Source of the DNA: Planctomycetota bacterium
GTDB taxonomy: Bacteria; Planctomycetota; Planctomycetia; Pirellulales; UBA7805
Direction of reading: 5' to 3'
Assembly (NCBI GenBank): GCA_014237955.1
Contig: JABABY010000001.1
Location: 1-47,162 of the forward strand
Length of the DNA stretch: 47,162 nucleotides
Of the stretch, positions 34,389-44,400 are shown in pieces. The notes beneath the pieces are model-generated. The model had not been told where the DNA came from. It searched no databases and saw nothing but the letters and a program-made list of their open reading frames with translations. The position numbers and the translations under genes are program-made. The first letter of the stretch is position 1, and each line of letters begins with the position of its first letter.

Positions 34389-34405
34389 TCCTATTGTGAA
34401 TAGGA
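34389..34405. promoter_or_regulatory. Perfect 7-bp hairpin between uppS and cdsA
   Basis: TCCTATTGTGAATAGGA forms a 7-base stem with a 3-base loop, 50 bases after uppS and 66 before the cdsA start. No T-run follows, so it may be an operator or an RNA-processing site rather than an intrinsic terminator. Confidence 0.4.
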
Positions 34406-34471
34406 CAACGGAGAGTTACGTTGAGATGCACGCAGAAAATCAATACTCTTAGGCAGATTAGATAATTAAAA

Positions 34472-35365
34472 GTGCTGCACTGGCGATTATTCCTGGGTTT
34501 CCTTCTTATTGGTGCGCTCACGCTGCTCTTTTGGGCTGACATAGGGATCGGATATCCGGGGATTTTTCTTTTCCCGATAGCATTACTGATTACACTACTC
34601 GCGGTTGGTGAAATCGTCCCACTGATAACCTTTCAGGATTTGCAGCCCGTCCGTTGGACGCTCTATGTAGGAACAACGATGGTTGTCGGGGCTACCGGTC
34701 TCCCCCACTTCTGGCCCAACTATCCTCCTCATTGCCCACTCGGAAATTTAGGATGGCCGTTATTAGCCTTTGTTTTTGCGGTGCTACTGGCAATTCTCGG
34801 AGAAGGGATCCGCTTCGCACCGGGTCGGTCCAGCAGTGTGAATCTCAGCCTGACCGTTTTTGCTATTTTCTATATCGGGATATTGATGAGTTTTGTTGTA
34901 CAACTTCGCTTCGTCGGTGGTTCCGAATGGAACGGCCTGCCTCTGATCGCAATGCTCATTGTGGTGAAATCTTGTGACATTGGAGCTTACACGGTTGGCC
35001 GATTGATCGGAAAACACAAACTGGCACCCATACTCAGTCCCGGCAAGACCATTGAGGGACTCGCTGGAGGTTTTCTCTTTGCAATCGCTGGTTCTTGGTT
35101 TGCCTGTTCAGTCCTTCCGGCATGGATCGCACCAGATCCATCCAGGTTACCGTGGTGGTGGATGATTACATTTGGACTCCTGGTGGGCAGCGCTGGAATT
35201 CTGGGGGATTTATTGGAATCCATGCTCAAACGCTGTGCACGCTGCAAAGATTCGAGTTCGTGGATGCCGGGCTTTGGTGGCATTTTGGACCTCCTCGATT
35301 CCCCCCTACTTGCAGCACCCGTTGCCTATTTGCTGTGGGTGATCTGTATGCCACGAGGGGTATGA
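34472..35365 (+). CDS. cdsA: Phosphatidate cytidylyltransferase
   Basis: 297 residues with about eight membrane segments, starting GTG 34472. It makes CDP-diacylglycerol from phosphatidate and CTP for phospholipid synthesis. The signature zone is near the C-terminus: LLESMLKRCARCKDSSSWM followed by PGFGGILDLLDS. The usual form is HGGxxDRxD; here Phe replaces His and Leu replaces Arg, while both Asp remain. Upstream VVKSCDIGAYTVGRLIGKHKLAPILSPGKTIEG is well conserved. It follows uppS as in many bacteria; dxr, often next, is absent. Confidence 0.92.
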   Translation: MLHWRLFLGFLLIGALTLLFWADIGIGYPGIFLFPIALLITLLAVGEIVPLITFQDLQPVRWTLYVGTTMVVGATGLPHFWPNYPPHCPLGNLGWPLLAFVFAVLLAILGEGIRFAPGRSSSVNLSLTVFAIFYIGILMSFVVQLRFVGGSEWNGLPLIAMLIVVKSCDIGAYTVGRLIGKHKLAPILSPGKTIEGLAGGFLFAIAGSWFACSVLPAWIAPDPSRLPWWWMITFGLLVGSAGILGDLLESMLKRCARCKDSSSWMPGFGGILDLLDSPLLAAPVAYLLWVICMPRGV

Positions 35366-35609
35366 CGACAACTTTCTAAATTTTCCCTAGAGGTTGTTTA
35401 AAGCGGCAATTACCGAAATAGGCAAAAAGGGGGTTTTTGTGAAAACCCTAAAACAATATTTACATTTCTTAACCCATTACGACAAAGTCCTTTACAACAC
35501 ACTTCCTGAACACGACTGGTCGCCAGGTGCGGCGATTATGTATAGTTGAGCTGGAGGTTAAACGTTCGCTTACTTGGCAACGGTGCTGGCTCTAGTGCCG
35601 TTTCTGTTG
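35366..35609. other. Spacer before phoH
   Basis: AT-rich spacer with CTGGAGG at 35551-35557, a ribosome-site-like motif that fits none of the candidate phoH starts well (TTG 35574 at 16 bases, ATG 35610 at 52). TATAGT at 35541-35546 could be a -10 box but no good -35 is seen. Confidence 0.3.
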
Positions 35610-36578
35610 ATGTTTGAAGCAACTATTTCGGTCGTCGATCCTGAGGCTCTCATGCCACTGTTCGGCACCCAGGATCGGCATGTTCGCCGAATACGGGACT
35701 CTCTGGGGGTCTCGGTAACTGCTCGGAACGGAGCCATTCACGTTGCCGGCGATGAAAACGCTGTGCGGACAGCAACAGAGGTGCTGGAACAACTGCAACA
35801 AAGACTGCAACAGCGGGGAGCTCTTTTCCCGGACGATGTCACGGATGTCCTAAACCATATTTCAGAATCAAACTCCGTCACCTCGAATCATCCGCCCATC
35901 GCCATTCTTCCCAACACACGTCCCATCCACCCACGCACACCAGGACAACACCAGTATGTAGATGCTATTCGCAATCATGATCTAATTTTTGGTGTGGGCC
36001 CAGCAGGGACAGGAAAAACATTCCTCGCAGTCGCAATGGCTGTAGCCGCACTCAAGGAAGAAACGATTCGTAAGATTGTCTTAGTCCGGCCAGCTGTGGA
36101 AGCCGGAGAGAGCCTTGGATTTTTGCCTGGAGATATCGAAGCCAAAATCAATCCTTATCTACGTCCACTCTTAGACGCATTGAGAGAAATCATTGACTAC
36201 GAGCAATTTAAACGATACAGCGAGCAGGATGTGATTGAAGTAATTCCACTGGCGTACATGAGAGGCCGAACAATCAATAATGCCTTTATTATTCTGGATG
36301 AAGCCCAAAACGCTTCTGTGGCTCAGATGAAGATGTTCCTTACGCGGATGGGTGTCGGCTCCAAAATTGTTGTAGCTGGCGATATTACTCAAATCGATCT
36401 CCCCCACCATCAAAAAAGTGGGCTCGTTGATGCTCTTGGTCGCCTGAAAAATATAGAAGGCTTTACAAGCGTTATTTTGAAAGAGAGCGATATTGTTCGC
36501 CATCGGCTTGTACAGGACATCGTACGCGCCTATGAAGACGATGCTAGTCGGCGACGATTACGAGGCACCAAACCATGA
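35610..36578 (+). CDS. phoH: PhoH-like ATPase
   Basis: 322 residues from ATG 35610 (MFEATISVVDPEAL), chosen because relatives begin here; TTG 35574 and GTG 35583 are in-frame options. An N-terminal KH-like segment (LFGTQDRHVRRIRDSLGVSVTARNGAIHVAG) precedes the P-loop ATPase: GPAGTGKTFLAVAMA, RPAVEAGESLGFLPGD, FIILDEAQNAS and GDITQIDLPHHQKSGL. PhoH proteins are predicted RNA-handling ATPases, often encoded beside ybeY, as here. The stop overlaps the start of the next gene by four bases. Confidence 0.93.
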   Translation: MFEATISVVDPEALMPLFGTQDRHVRRIRDSLGVSVTARNGAIHVAGDENAVRTATEVLEQLQQRLQQRGALFPDDVTDVLNHISESNSVTSNHPPIAILPNTRPIHPRTPGQHQYVDAIRNHDLIFGVGPAGTGKTFLAVAMAVAALKEETIRKIVLVRPAVEAGESLGFLPGDIEAKINPYLRPLLDALREIIDYEQFKRYSEQDVIEVIPLAYMRGRTINNAFIILDEAQNASVAQMKMFLTRMGVGSKIVVAGDITQIDLPHHQKSGLVDALGRLKNIEGFTSVILKESDIVRHRLVQDIVRAYEDDASRRRLRGTKP

Positions 36579-39448
36579 ATTCGCCAACCGGGAAAAAGAA
36601 TCGTGGGCAACGCGTGACCGGCTTGGAACCGGTTCCAAGACTTTCCACCCAAATTTGGTTGCTGGTCACCAGGGGTGATGTTTTGCTGCGGGTATCGCTC
36701 TGTTTCGTTGCAACGATCATCATGATCATCGCCACCCGGGCCTGGGCACCTCCCTTCGCCTATCGAGAGGGCGTCACACCACTGAGAGATATTGTCGCAA
36801 GCGTTGATTTCAAGGTGCCAAATCCCAACAGGGTAGAGCGTGAAAGAGAATCAGCACGCCGGCAAGCAAGGCAGGTGTACTCAAACAATCCACAGCCACT
36901 GCAGTCGCTCCAAACGGAACTATTGGCCGAAATCGCGAAATTGACAGCTGCTGAAGATTTTGACTCGGAGACTCAAACAATTTGGGAAACCTTTTTGCCT
37001 CACCCAACTCCGGATGACACAGCATCTCCTGATGATATGAAGATCCTCCAGGAGCAATGGGAAAAGCAATATGACGCATTTCGGTCGACTCTCGATGGCC
37101 CACGACGACTGCAATTTAGTGCTGCGATTGAAAAGGCCTTTGCGGATATCGAAAAACGCGGTCTTTTTGAAACACTCGAGAAGGAGCAGGGTAATCAGAC
37201 AGAAATCCTGGTCTATCCGGAGCGCGAATGGGAAGCCCGCGAACGTGTCGATGTACAGGACGTACAGATTGCCAATGCTAAATTTACTCTACAAGAAACG
37301 CTACAACGAGAACTGGCAAAGCTAGAATTGGAGGCCAAGGATCTTGCCCGAAAAGAAGCGCGACAGGTTTATATCAACAACCCCAAACCACTAAAGCAAT
37401 TACGAAAAACTCTTTCTGAAGAGATTTCGCTACTCCGTAGCGCGGAGGATCTCGATAAGACTACAAAAACAACGTGGCAACATTTTCTCCCGGTTACTGA
37501 TGAGAGTTCGACGCCACCGAGCAGTGACGACCAACAAGCTTCCTTGAAACAATTTCGCCAACTTTTGACTCCGGAACTTGCTGAGAGCCTCGAAACTGTT
37601 CTCGCAGCCACACTTGGTGAATTTGAACATCGTGGCATTCTTATGGATCTCAAACTCCTCGAAGAGGTGGCTGAAGGCAATCAGGAAGAAATTATTATTG
37701 TCGATGGCACTGAAAATACCGATCCCACCACAGTTGCCGTTACGGATGTACGGCTCGCTGATATCAAACCCCAGATTCGCGAAAGACTCGAAACTCAGAT
37801 TCCATCGCTAGAGGTCGCAGGCCGCATCTTTAGTTGGCTGGAAAAACATCTTCCCGCCGCAGTGACACTAAAATATCGTCCGGCGACCGAGAAAAACACA
37901 GACCACTTAACGGCACCCGAATTGGCTGAACGGGCCAGCTTTTGGCTACAAAGTCGACTACCAGTAACGCTCAAATATGATGATGAGCGAGCAAAAGAAG
38001 TCCGCGATGCAGTGGCAGCAGAGGTTATTCCAGAAGAGTATGCCACACCATACCATGCGGGCGATGATGCCCTCGCCAAAGCAGATCGACCAATCGATAC
38101 AGAAACAAATGAACTGCTCCATGCAGAGTATCAGGCACGACTGCAGCACCTAACCGGCAGTGCCATGTTCACCCGCCTGCTGGCAGTCTTTGGCATGTAT
38201 CTGGCAATCTATTCGCTCTGTGGGCTATTTATCTATTTTCGTTTTCCTGAAATCCTAATCGATTTACGACGTTTCTGCGGACTTTTGGGGCTAACCGTGC
38301 TAACAGTCGTGGTCTGCTATCTTTCAGAACATTGGAAGGTGGAATTAATTCCTGTCCTTCTCTTTGGAATGACTGTCGCCATTGCCTACAACCAAGAAAT
38401 CAGCTTGCTGATGTCGGCCGCAGTCGGCTTGATTGTTGTCCTGCTGCTCGGTCATGGACTTATAGCGTTTGTCATTTTAATGGCTGCAACGGCAACTGCT
38501 ATTCTCATGCTGCGGCGAATCCGTAGTCGGGTCAAACTTGTCTATGTGGGAATCTGTGCTGGGATTGTAGCAATGCTTACGGCAATAGGTGCCAGTATTG
38601 TTGATGGGCAACCTTTGGATCATGTAATGCTTATTGAAGCTGGTCGGGTTTTTCTCTGGGGCGTTGTCTCCGGTTTCGCCATGACTGGCCTTTTACCTTT
38701 TATTGAACACATCTTTGGCGTATTGACCGAAATCAGCCTTTTGGAACTCGGAGATGTTGCACATCCACTACTCCAAGAATTAGTGCGGAGGGCGCCAGGC
38801 ACCTACAACCACTCCATCAACGTCGCCTCAATGGCAGAAGCAGCCGGTGAGAGTATTGGCGCCCAAGGTCTCCTTCTTCGGGTAGGCGCTTATTTTCATG
38901 ACGTTGGGAAAATGCTTAAGCCGCAATACTTCATTGAAAACCAAGGAGAAAGTGGCAGTCGGCATGAATCGCTTGTTCCCGCAATGAGCACGCTGATTAT
39001 TATCGCACACGTTAAGGATGGTGCCGATCTTGCTCGCCAACACCATCTTCCGCAGTCGATTATCGATTTTATTCAACAACATCATGGCACAACCCTTGTT
39101 GAATATTTCTATCGACGTGCAAGCGAACACTCTGAAACAAATCCGGACGGCACCGAGATTGATGAAAATGCCTTCCGCTATCCAGGGCCCAAACCTCAAA
39201 CGAAAGAGAATGGCATTTTGATGCTTGCGGATGCCGTGGAAAGTGCCAGTCGCGTTCTGGTAGAGCCGACACCGGCACGAATAGAAAGCCTTGTCAAAGA
39301 TATTGCCATGAAACGCCTTCTCGATGGACAACTTGACGAGTGCGGACTCACACTGCAGGAAGTCCGTTCCGTACAGGATAGTCTGGTGAAATCGTTAATC
39401 GCGGTCTACCATGGTCGAGTAAAATATCCTGACCAGAAAACCGCCTAG
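36575..39448 (+). CDS. pgpH: PgpH-like 7TM-HD phosphodiesterase with duplicated extracellular module
   Basis: 957 residues, versus about 700 in usual relatives. TM1 lies at about 37-55. The extracellular part (about 60-525) contains two similar units: ARRQARQVYSNNPQPLQ... (from 94) and ARKEARQVYINNPKPLK... (from 258), about 160 residues each, ending in VDVQDVQIANAK and VAVTDVRLADIK. A shorter pair follows, WLEKHLPAAVTLKY and WLQSRLPVTLKYD. Then comes a block of membrane helices and the HD domain: NHSINVASMAEAAG, RVGAYFHDVGKM, RHESLVPAMSTLIIIAHV and LMLADAVESASRVL. PgpH in Listeria hydrolyses cyclic di-AMP; that function here is inferred. Overlaps phoH by ATGA. Confidence 0.92.
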   Translation: MNSPTGKKNRGQRVTGLEPVPRLSTQIWLLVTRGDVLLRVSLCFVATIIMIIATRAWAPPFAYREGVTPLRDIVASVDFKVPNPNRVERERESARRQARQVYSNNPQPLQSLQTELLAEIAKLTAAEDFDSETQTIWETFLPHPTPDDTASPDDMKILQEQWEKQYDAFRSTLDGPRRLQFSAAIEKAFADIEKRGLFETLEKEQGNQTEILVYPEREWEARERVDVQDVQIANAKFTLQETLQRELAKLELEAKDLARKEARQVYINNPKPLKQLRKTLSEEISLLRSAEDLDKTTKTTWQHFLPVTDESSTPPSSDDQQASLKQFRQLLTPELAESLETVLAATLGEFEHRGILMDLKLLEEVAEGNQEEIIIVDGTENTDPTTVAVTDVRLADIKPQIRERLETQIPSLEVAGRIFSWLEKHLPAAVTLKYRPATEKNTDHLTAPELAERASFWLQSRLPVTLKYDDERAKEVRDAVAAEVIPEEYATPYHAGDDALAKADRPIDTETNELLHAEYQARLQHLTGSAMFTRLLAVFGMYLAIYSLCGLFIYFRFPEILIDLRRFCGLLGLTVLTVVVCYLSEHWKVELIPVLLFGMTVAIAYNQEISLLMSAAVGLIVVLLLGHGLIAFVILMAATATAILMLRRIRSRVKLVYVGICAGIVAMLTAIGASIVDGQPLDHVMLIEAGRVFLWGVVSGFAMTGLLPFIEHIFGVLTEISLLELGDVAHPLLQELVRRAPGTYNHSINVASMAEAAGESIGAQGLLLRVGAYFHDVGKMLKPQYFIENQGESGSRHESLVPAMSTLIIIAHVKDGADLARQHHLPQSIIDFIQQHHGTTLVEYFYRRASEHSETNPDGTEIDENAFRYPGPKPQTKENGILMLADAVESASRVLVEPTPARIESLVKDIAMKRLLDGQLDECGLTLQEVRSVQDSLVKSLIAVYHGRVKYPDQKTA

Positions 39449-39637
39449 AAGATAAAATGTTTACAAACGTTGTCTTAAATCTTCCCGGAATCCAGAAGTA
39501 GTGGCTACAATGAAGTGGTATCCGGGCAATCGTTTGTTAAACTAACCGCTTGGATTACCCTAGGGTCCACCCCCAATACACGGAACAATATTTACGTAGT
39601 GTTTCTATTTCCTCTTCTTTTTTTATTAAATAAATAG

Positions 39638-40114
39638 ATGGCTGATGCAATAAATCGATTGATCACTGTAAGTGTTAGTAACCAGACAAGTGATCCAACG
39701 GTTGATGAGTTGCGACTGCGCGAGGCAGTAACACACGTTTTAGAAAGCAACTCCATTGGATGTGCTACGATTGGTGTTGCGGTTGTCTCTGACGAAAAGA
39801 TTCACCTCCTCAATCGGAAATTTTTGCAGCACGATTATGCAACAGATGTATTGAGTTTTCCTTTAGACGGTGCTGGCGACACGATCGAGGGCGAGATTGC
39901 CGTCAGCCTCGACACCGCGGCTCGTCAAGCTGAAGAATACAACTGGAAAGTTGCCGACGAGTTGCTGCTTTATGTGATTCACGGAACACTACACCTGGCT
40001 GGATATCGTGACCATTCGGAAGCGACCATGGCAGAAATGCGGTCCCAGGAAATTGCCGCGTTGGCACATTTTGGACTGCGACCACACTACCATGATTCGA
40101 CCATCAACATCTAA
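39638..40114 (+). CDS. ybeY: Endoribonuclease YbeY (rRNA maturation factor)
   Basis: 158 residues, normal length. The zinc site is HGTLHLAGYRDH; the usual form is HGxLHLxGYDH, so one residue is inserted before the last His. LNRKFLQHDYATDVLSFP and GEIAVSLDTAARQAEEY are typical. YbeY takes part in 16S rRNA 3'-end processing and ribosome quality control. ATG 39638 has no clear ribosome site and follows an AT-rich run, suggesting a start set by an upstream promoter or weak leader. The CorC-like gene starts at the next base after its stop. Confidence 0.93.
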   Translation: MADAINRLITVSVSNQTSDPTVDELRLREAVTHVLESNSIGCATIGVAVVSDEKIHLLNRKFLQHDYATDVLSFPLDGAGDTIEGEIAVSLDTAARQAEEYNWKVADELLLYVIHGTLHLAGYRDHSEATMAEMRSQEIAALAHFGLRPHYHDSTINI

Positions 40115-41422
40115 ATGCAGGAGACCTTTTTCACTGTGAACCCAGAAGTGTTTTTCTGGATTGCCTGTATCAGCCTCGTGATTACGAGCATCGCTGCTAT
40201 TGGTGTGCGTGCATTGCATGAGTTTTCCAGGCACGAGCTGGAACTCCTCTGTCGCAAACACGAATCTGATTTAAAATTCAGCGAAATTCTTCGCCATGAT
40301 GATCAGGTGGCTGTCAGCATAGAGAGCCTCAATGTAGTCACTACGGCTATCTTTGTTACTGCCGCATCGTTCTGGGTCGTCCTTGTTGGCAATAGCGAGG
40401 CAACAAGGGATTGGATGTCTTTTTGGATCAGTTCCGGGCTCGCTGCGCTGGCCCTCATGATGTGTAAGATTTGGTTTCCTTGGACCGTGGTACGTCTTTG
40501 GGCAACCCCTATTTTGTTTTATACCTGGCGGTTTTGGAGACTCTTGAGCTTTATTCTTACCCCCTTTGTCCTCGCTGCCCGCTGCGTCGATACGATCATG
40601 CATCGTCTTGCCGGTCGGCCACAGATTGAGCCCACCGAAGATTTATTTGAAGAAGAAATCCGATCGATTGTGAGTGAAGGTCATCGCGAAGGGCTCTTAG
40701 AAGAAGACGCAAGGGAAATGATTCAGGGGGTTATGGAACTGAGTGACGTCGACGTTGCCAAAGTGATGACGCCGCGAACGGATGTGGTCATGATGTCTGC
40801 AGGCCTTTCTTGGGAAGACGTCATCCAATTTGTAATCGGGTGTGCGCATACTCGCATCCCCGTCCACGGAAAAACACGTGATGATATTGTCGGGATACTT
40901 TATGTCAAGGATCTTTTGCCACTGATGGCATCGACGGACGCCCGTCCGCTGCTTGGCGAGGTGCTACGCGCCCCCTATTATGTTCCCGAAACCAAGCGGC
41001 TGGACAATTTGCTGACTGAATTCCAGCAGACCCGCAATCACATGGCACTCGTTCTTGACGAATACGGCGGGGTTGCTGGCCTCGTTTCGATCGAAGATGT
41101 TTTGGAAGAAATTGTTGGTGATATCATTGATGAATATGACATGGAAACAGAAGAGGAATTTCGAATCATTGATGAGCACACCGTAGAAACGCTCGCCCGT
41201 GTTCATCTCGATGAAATCAATGAACGTCTCGATCTCGAAATCCCAGAGGATGGGGATTACGACACCATCGGCGGATTTGTCTTCAGCCAATTAGGGCATA
41301 TCCCCATGGTAGGCGAGGAAGTGTATTGGGGTGATGTCCGTATCGAAGTCACACAGGCCACGCGTCGCCGTATCGAACGAGTACGATTTCAACTTCCAGA
41401 ACCACGACGCGATACTGCCTGA
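40115..41422 (+). CDS. CorC/HlyC-family protein with CNNM-like membrane domain and CBS pair
   Basis: 435 residues. About four membrane segments make the N-terminal CNNM/DUF21-like half (first at about 8-29, last near 145-165). A cytoplasmic pair of CBS domains follows: VAKVMTPRTDVVMM, TRIPVHGKTRDDIVGILYVKDLLPL, and MALVLDEYGGVAGLVSIEDVLEEIVGDI. The C-terminal CorC_HlyC domain has DYDTIGGFVFSQLGHIPMVGEEV. Relatives move Mg2+ or Co2+; older haemolysin names are misleading. It directly follows ybeY, a very common pairing, and ends seven bases from the end of dnaE. Confidence 0.9.
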   Translation: MQETFFTVNPEVFFWIACISLVITSIAAIGVRALHEFSRHELELLCRKHESDLKFSEILRHDDQVAVSIESLNVVTTAIFVTAASFWVVLVGNSEATRDWMSFWISSGLAALALMMCKIWFPWTVVRLWATPILFYTWRFWRLLSFILTPFVLAARCVDTIMHRLAGRPQIEPTEDLFEEEIRSIVSEGHREGLLEEDAREMIQGVMELSDVDVAKVMTPRTDVVMMSAGLSWEDVIQFVIGCAHTRIPVHGKTRDDIVGILYVKDLLPLMASTDARPLLGEVLRAPYYVPETKRLDNLLTEFQQTRNHMALVLDEYGGVAGLVSIEDVLEEIVGDIIDEYDMETEEEFRIIDEHTVETLARVHLDEINERLDLEIPEDGDYDTIGGFVFSQLGHIPMVGEEVYWGDVRIEVTQATRRRIERVRFQLPEPRRDTA

Positions 41423-41429
41423 AAACTCC

Positions 41430-44400
41430 TTATACGCTACTTGTTGTGGCAACCTGTCGCTGCCGTCTTGCTGGTGGCTGTGACTGTGCGGGTAGTGAGA
41501 CGACGGTCTTGAGGTTGTCACCACCCAACAATTCCTCAACCCGTAATTTCATCTCGGGGCTGTTTTCAATGCCCATTTCGTCACATTCACACCGTACTTG
41601 CATGCCATTGCGTAGGCAGAGTACAAGTTCCACAGAACAAGGACCCGGGTAGCGACGCAAAATTTCGTACAGTTTTTCAAGTCGCTCCATACCATGTTCT
41701 ACCTCGTTGACCCGAAGCCGCACACATGATGTAAAGCGTTTTGACATCTCATTGAGTGGGATCAGATCGTTGACGATCAGATTGGTTTCCTCACTCCCAG
41801 GTCTCCGGTCAACAGCACCGCGAACAACGAGAATGGCATCGGTTTCAACCAATTGGCCACAAACTGCAAACTGATCTGGCCACAGGATACATCGTATAAG
41901 ACCCTGCATATCTTCAAGGTCAAACATCACGTATTTGGTTTCGGTCTGCCCTCTACGCGGATTTTTTGTGTGGGAAAATTTAACCGCCGAGAGCATTCCC
42001 CCAACGATGACTTCCCCGCGATGCTCCGTGTGAGCTAGATCCACCGTTGTATGGCTACAGTAGTCAGCCAATGATCGTTCGTATTCAGCCAGAGGATGAC
42101 TACATAAATAATACCCCAAGACCTCTTTCTCTCCCGCCAGTTTTTGGCGATCGGGCCATTCTGGAATATTTGGAAGATTGGCTGCCACGTCGTCGCCCAT
42201 TTCGTCACCACTGAATTGGTCGAAAAGGCTGGCCTGACCTCGACGCCGGTCCTCAATGGCTGCGGAACCACTTTGTATGGCTTTTTCAACGACCGCGCTG
42301 AGCTGACTGCGATGTGTACCGAAGGAATCAAACGCCCCTGCCTTGATGAGCGTTTCTATCGTACTGCGATTCACTGTTCTTGAGTCAATACGCTCACAAA
42401 AGTCAAAGAGGTTCTTATAGGGTCCCTGTTCATTCCGTTCCTTGACAATGGCTATGGCAGCTCCACCTCCACACCCCTTGATGGCCGAAAGTGCAAAATA
42501 GATTTTCGGAGAGTTCTTCTCGGAACGATCAACGGCAAAGACCTCCTCGCTGCGATTGACATCCGGAGGGACGAGCGTGATATCCATGCGACGACAATCT
42601 TCAAGATGCTCTACCAGAGCATCTTTAGACTTAAAGTTTCGCCCTGGAATATCACCTGTCAGAAGGGCCGCCATAAATTCGACTGGATAATGGGCCTTCA
42701 AATACGCCGTCTGGTAGGCAATCAGTGCGTATGCTGTGCTGTGGCTCTTGTTAAATCCGTATCCGGCAAATTTTTCGATCAGACCAAAAAGATTGAGTGC
42801 TTTTTCCCGACTAACTCCCTTTGCAACTGCGCCGTCTATGAACGCTTCCTGGTATTTGGCAATCACAGGGAGCTTCTTCTTGCTAATCGCCTTGATACAG
42901 GTGTATGCATCCGAAAGACCAATCGCACCCAGGCGATTGAGAATGCGCATCACCTGCTCTTGATAGACCATGACACCATGTGTCTCTTCCAGCACATCAC
43001 GTACATTGGGGTGGAGGTAAACAGCCTCCTTCAGCCCATGTTTGACGGCAACGTAGTCATCGACCATGCCCCCTTCCAGAGGACCTGGTCGGTAGAGCGC
43101 ATTGGTGGCAATGATATCTCGAAAATCATCGGGTTTCATTTTCTGGAGTAGGTTGCGAATACCGCCACTTTCCAATTGAAAAATGCCTCTTGTCTCGCCA
43201 CGACATAAGAGCGCAAACGTTTCCGAATCGTCAAGAGGAAATTCATGCGGGTCAACCCGATCGCCGGTTGTCTGCTCGATGAGTCTCTGACACTCGGAGA
43301 GAATTGTAAGATTTCGAAGCCCCAGAAAATCCATCTTTAACAGTCCGGCCGCCTCAACTTCGTTCATCGCCCACTGCGTAATAACATCAGTCTTACCCTG
43401 CACACGTCCCAATGGCACATATTCGGTGAGCGGCTTGTCGGCGATGACAACCGCCGCTGCATGCGTTCCCACATTGCGGGCGAGACCTTCGATTTTCATC
43501 GCCAGGTCCAATAATTCACGCACCTCGCCATCGTTGTCATACGCCTTCTGCAACTCATCACTGGTCTTGAGTGCATTGCGCAAAGTGATACCGAGCACAT
43601 CGGGAACCATCGCCACGATTTGATCTACTCGCGCGATCGAGAGGCTCATCGCCCGTCCTACATCGCGAATCGCGGCCCGGGCGGCCAAAGTTCCAAAAGT
43701 ACCGATCTGGGCGACATTTGCATGCCCATATTTTTCCTTAACATACTGGATTACTTCACCACGACGCTGCTTGCAAAAGTCGATGTCGATGTCGGGAGCC
43801 TCTAACCGGCTCTCATCAAGAAATCTTTCGAAAAGTAAGTCGTAGCGGATCGGACAGATATGGCTCATGTAGAGTGCGTAACAAACAAGTGAACCAACAC
43901 CAGAACCGCGTGCCGTACATGGGATACCATTCTGACGTGCATAGCGAACAAAATCCCAGACAATCAAGAAGTAATTGGCAAAACCTAATTTGCCAATCAC
44001 CGCAAGTTCCCGATCGAGTCGTTGAAGGACTTCTGCCGATAACTGGTCATCGTCCCAGCGTCCGGGCATATTTCGATAACGATCCTTGAGTCCCTCAATA
44101 CAAAGTTCTCGCAAATAACTTTCAGCAGGCCTTGCATCCGGCAAGGCATAGGCCGGAAAGTGCCGTTGGCCCAATTGAAGATCAATGTCAATTTGATCTG
44201 CTATTTCCTGACTTCGATGTACCGCTTCGTGATGATCCGAAAATGCGTGGTACATCTCCGTAGGACTCCGAAGATAGAATTGGTCGTTTTCCATCTTCAA
44301 ACGATTGGTGTCCGTACGGAATTTACCCGTATTAATACAGAGAAGAATATCCTGCGCTACAGAATCGCCCTGTTCGATATAATGGGCGTCACTCGTTGCC

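Noticed and set aside
42606..43151. Plus-strand open frame of 181 codons opposite dnaE
   Set aside because: Shadow of dnaE, with no domain features.
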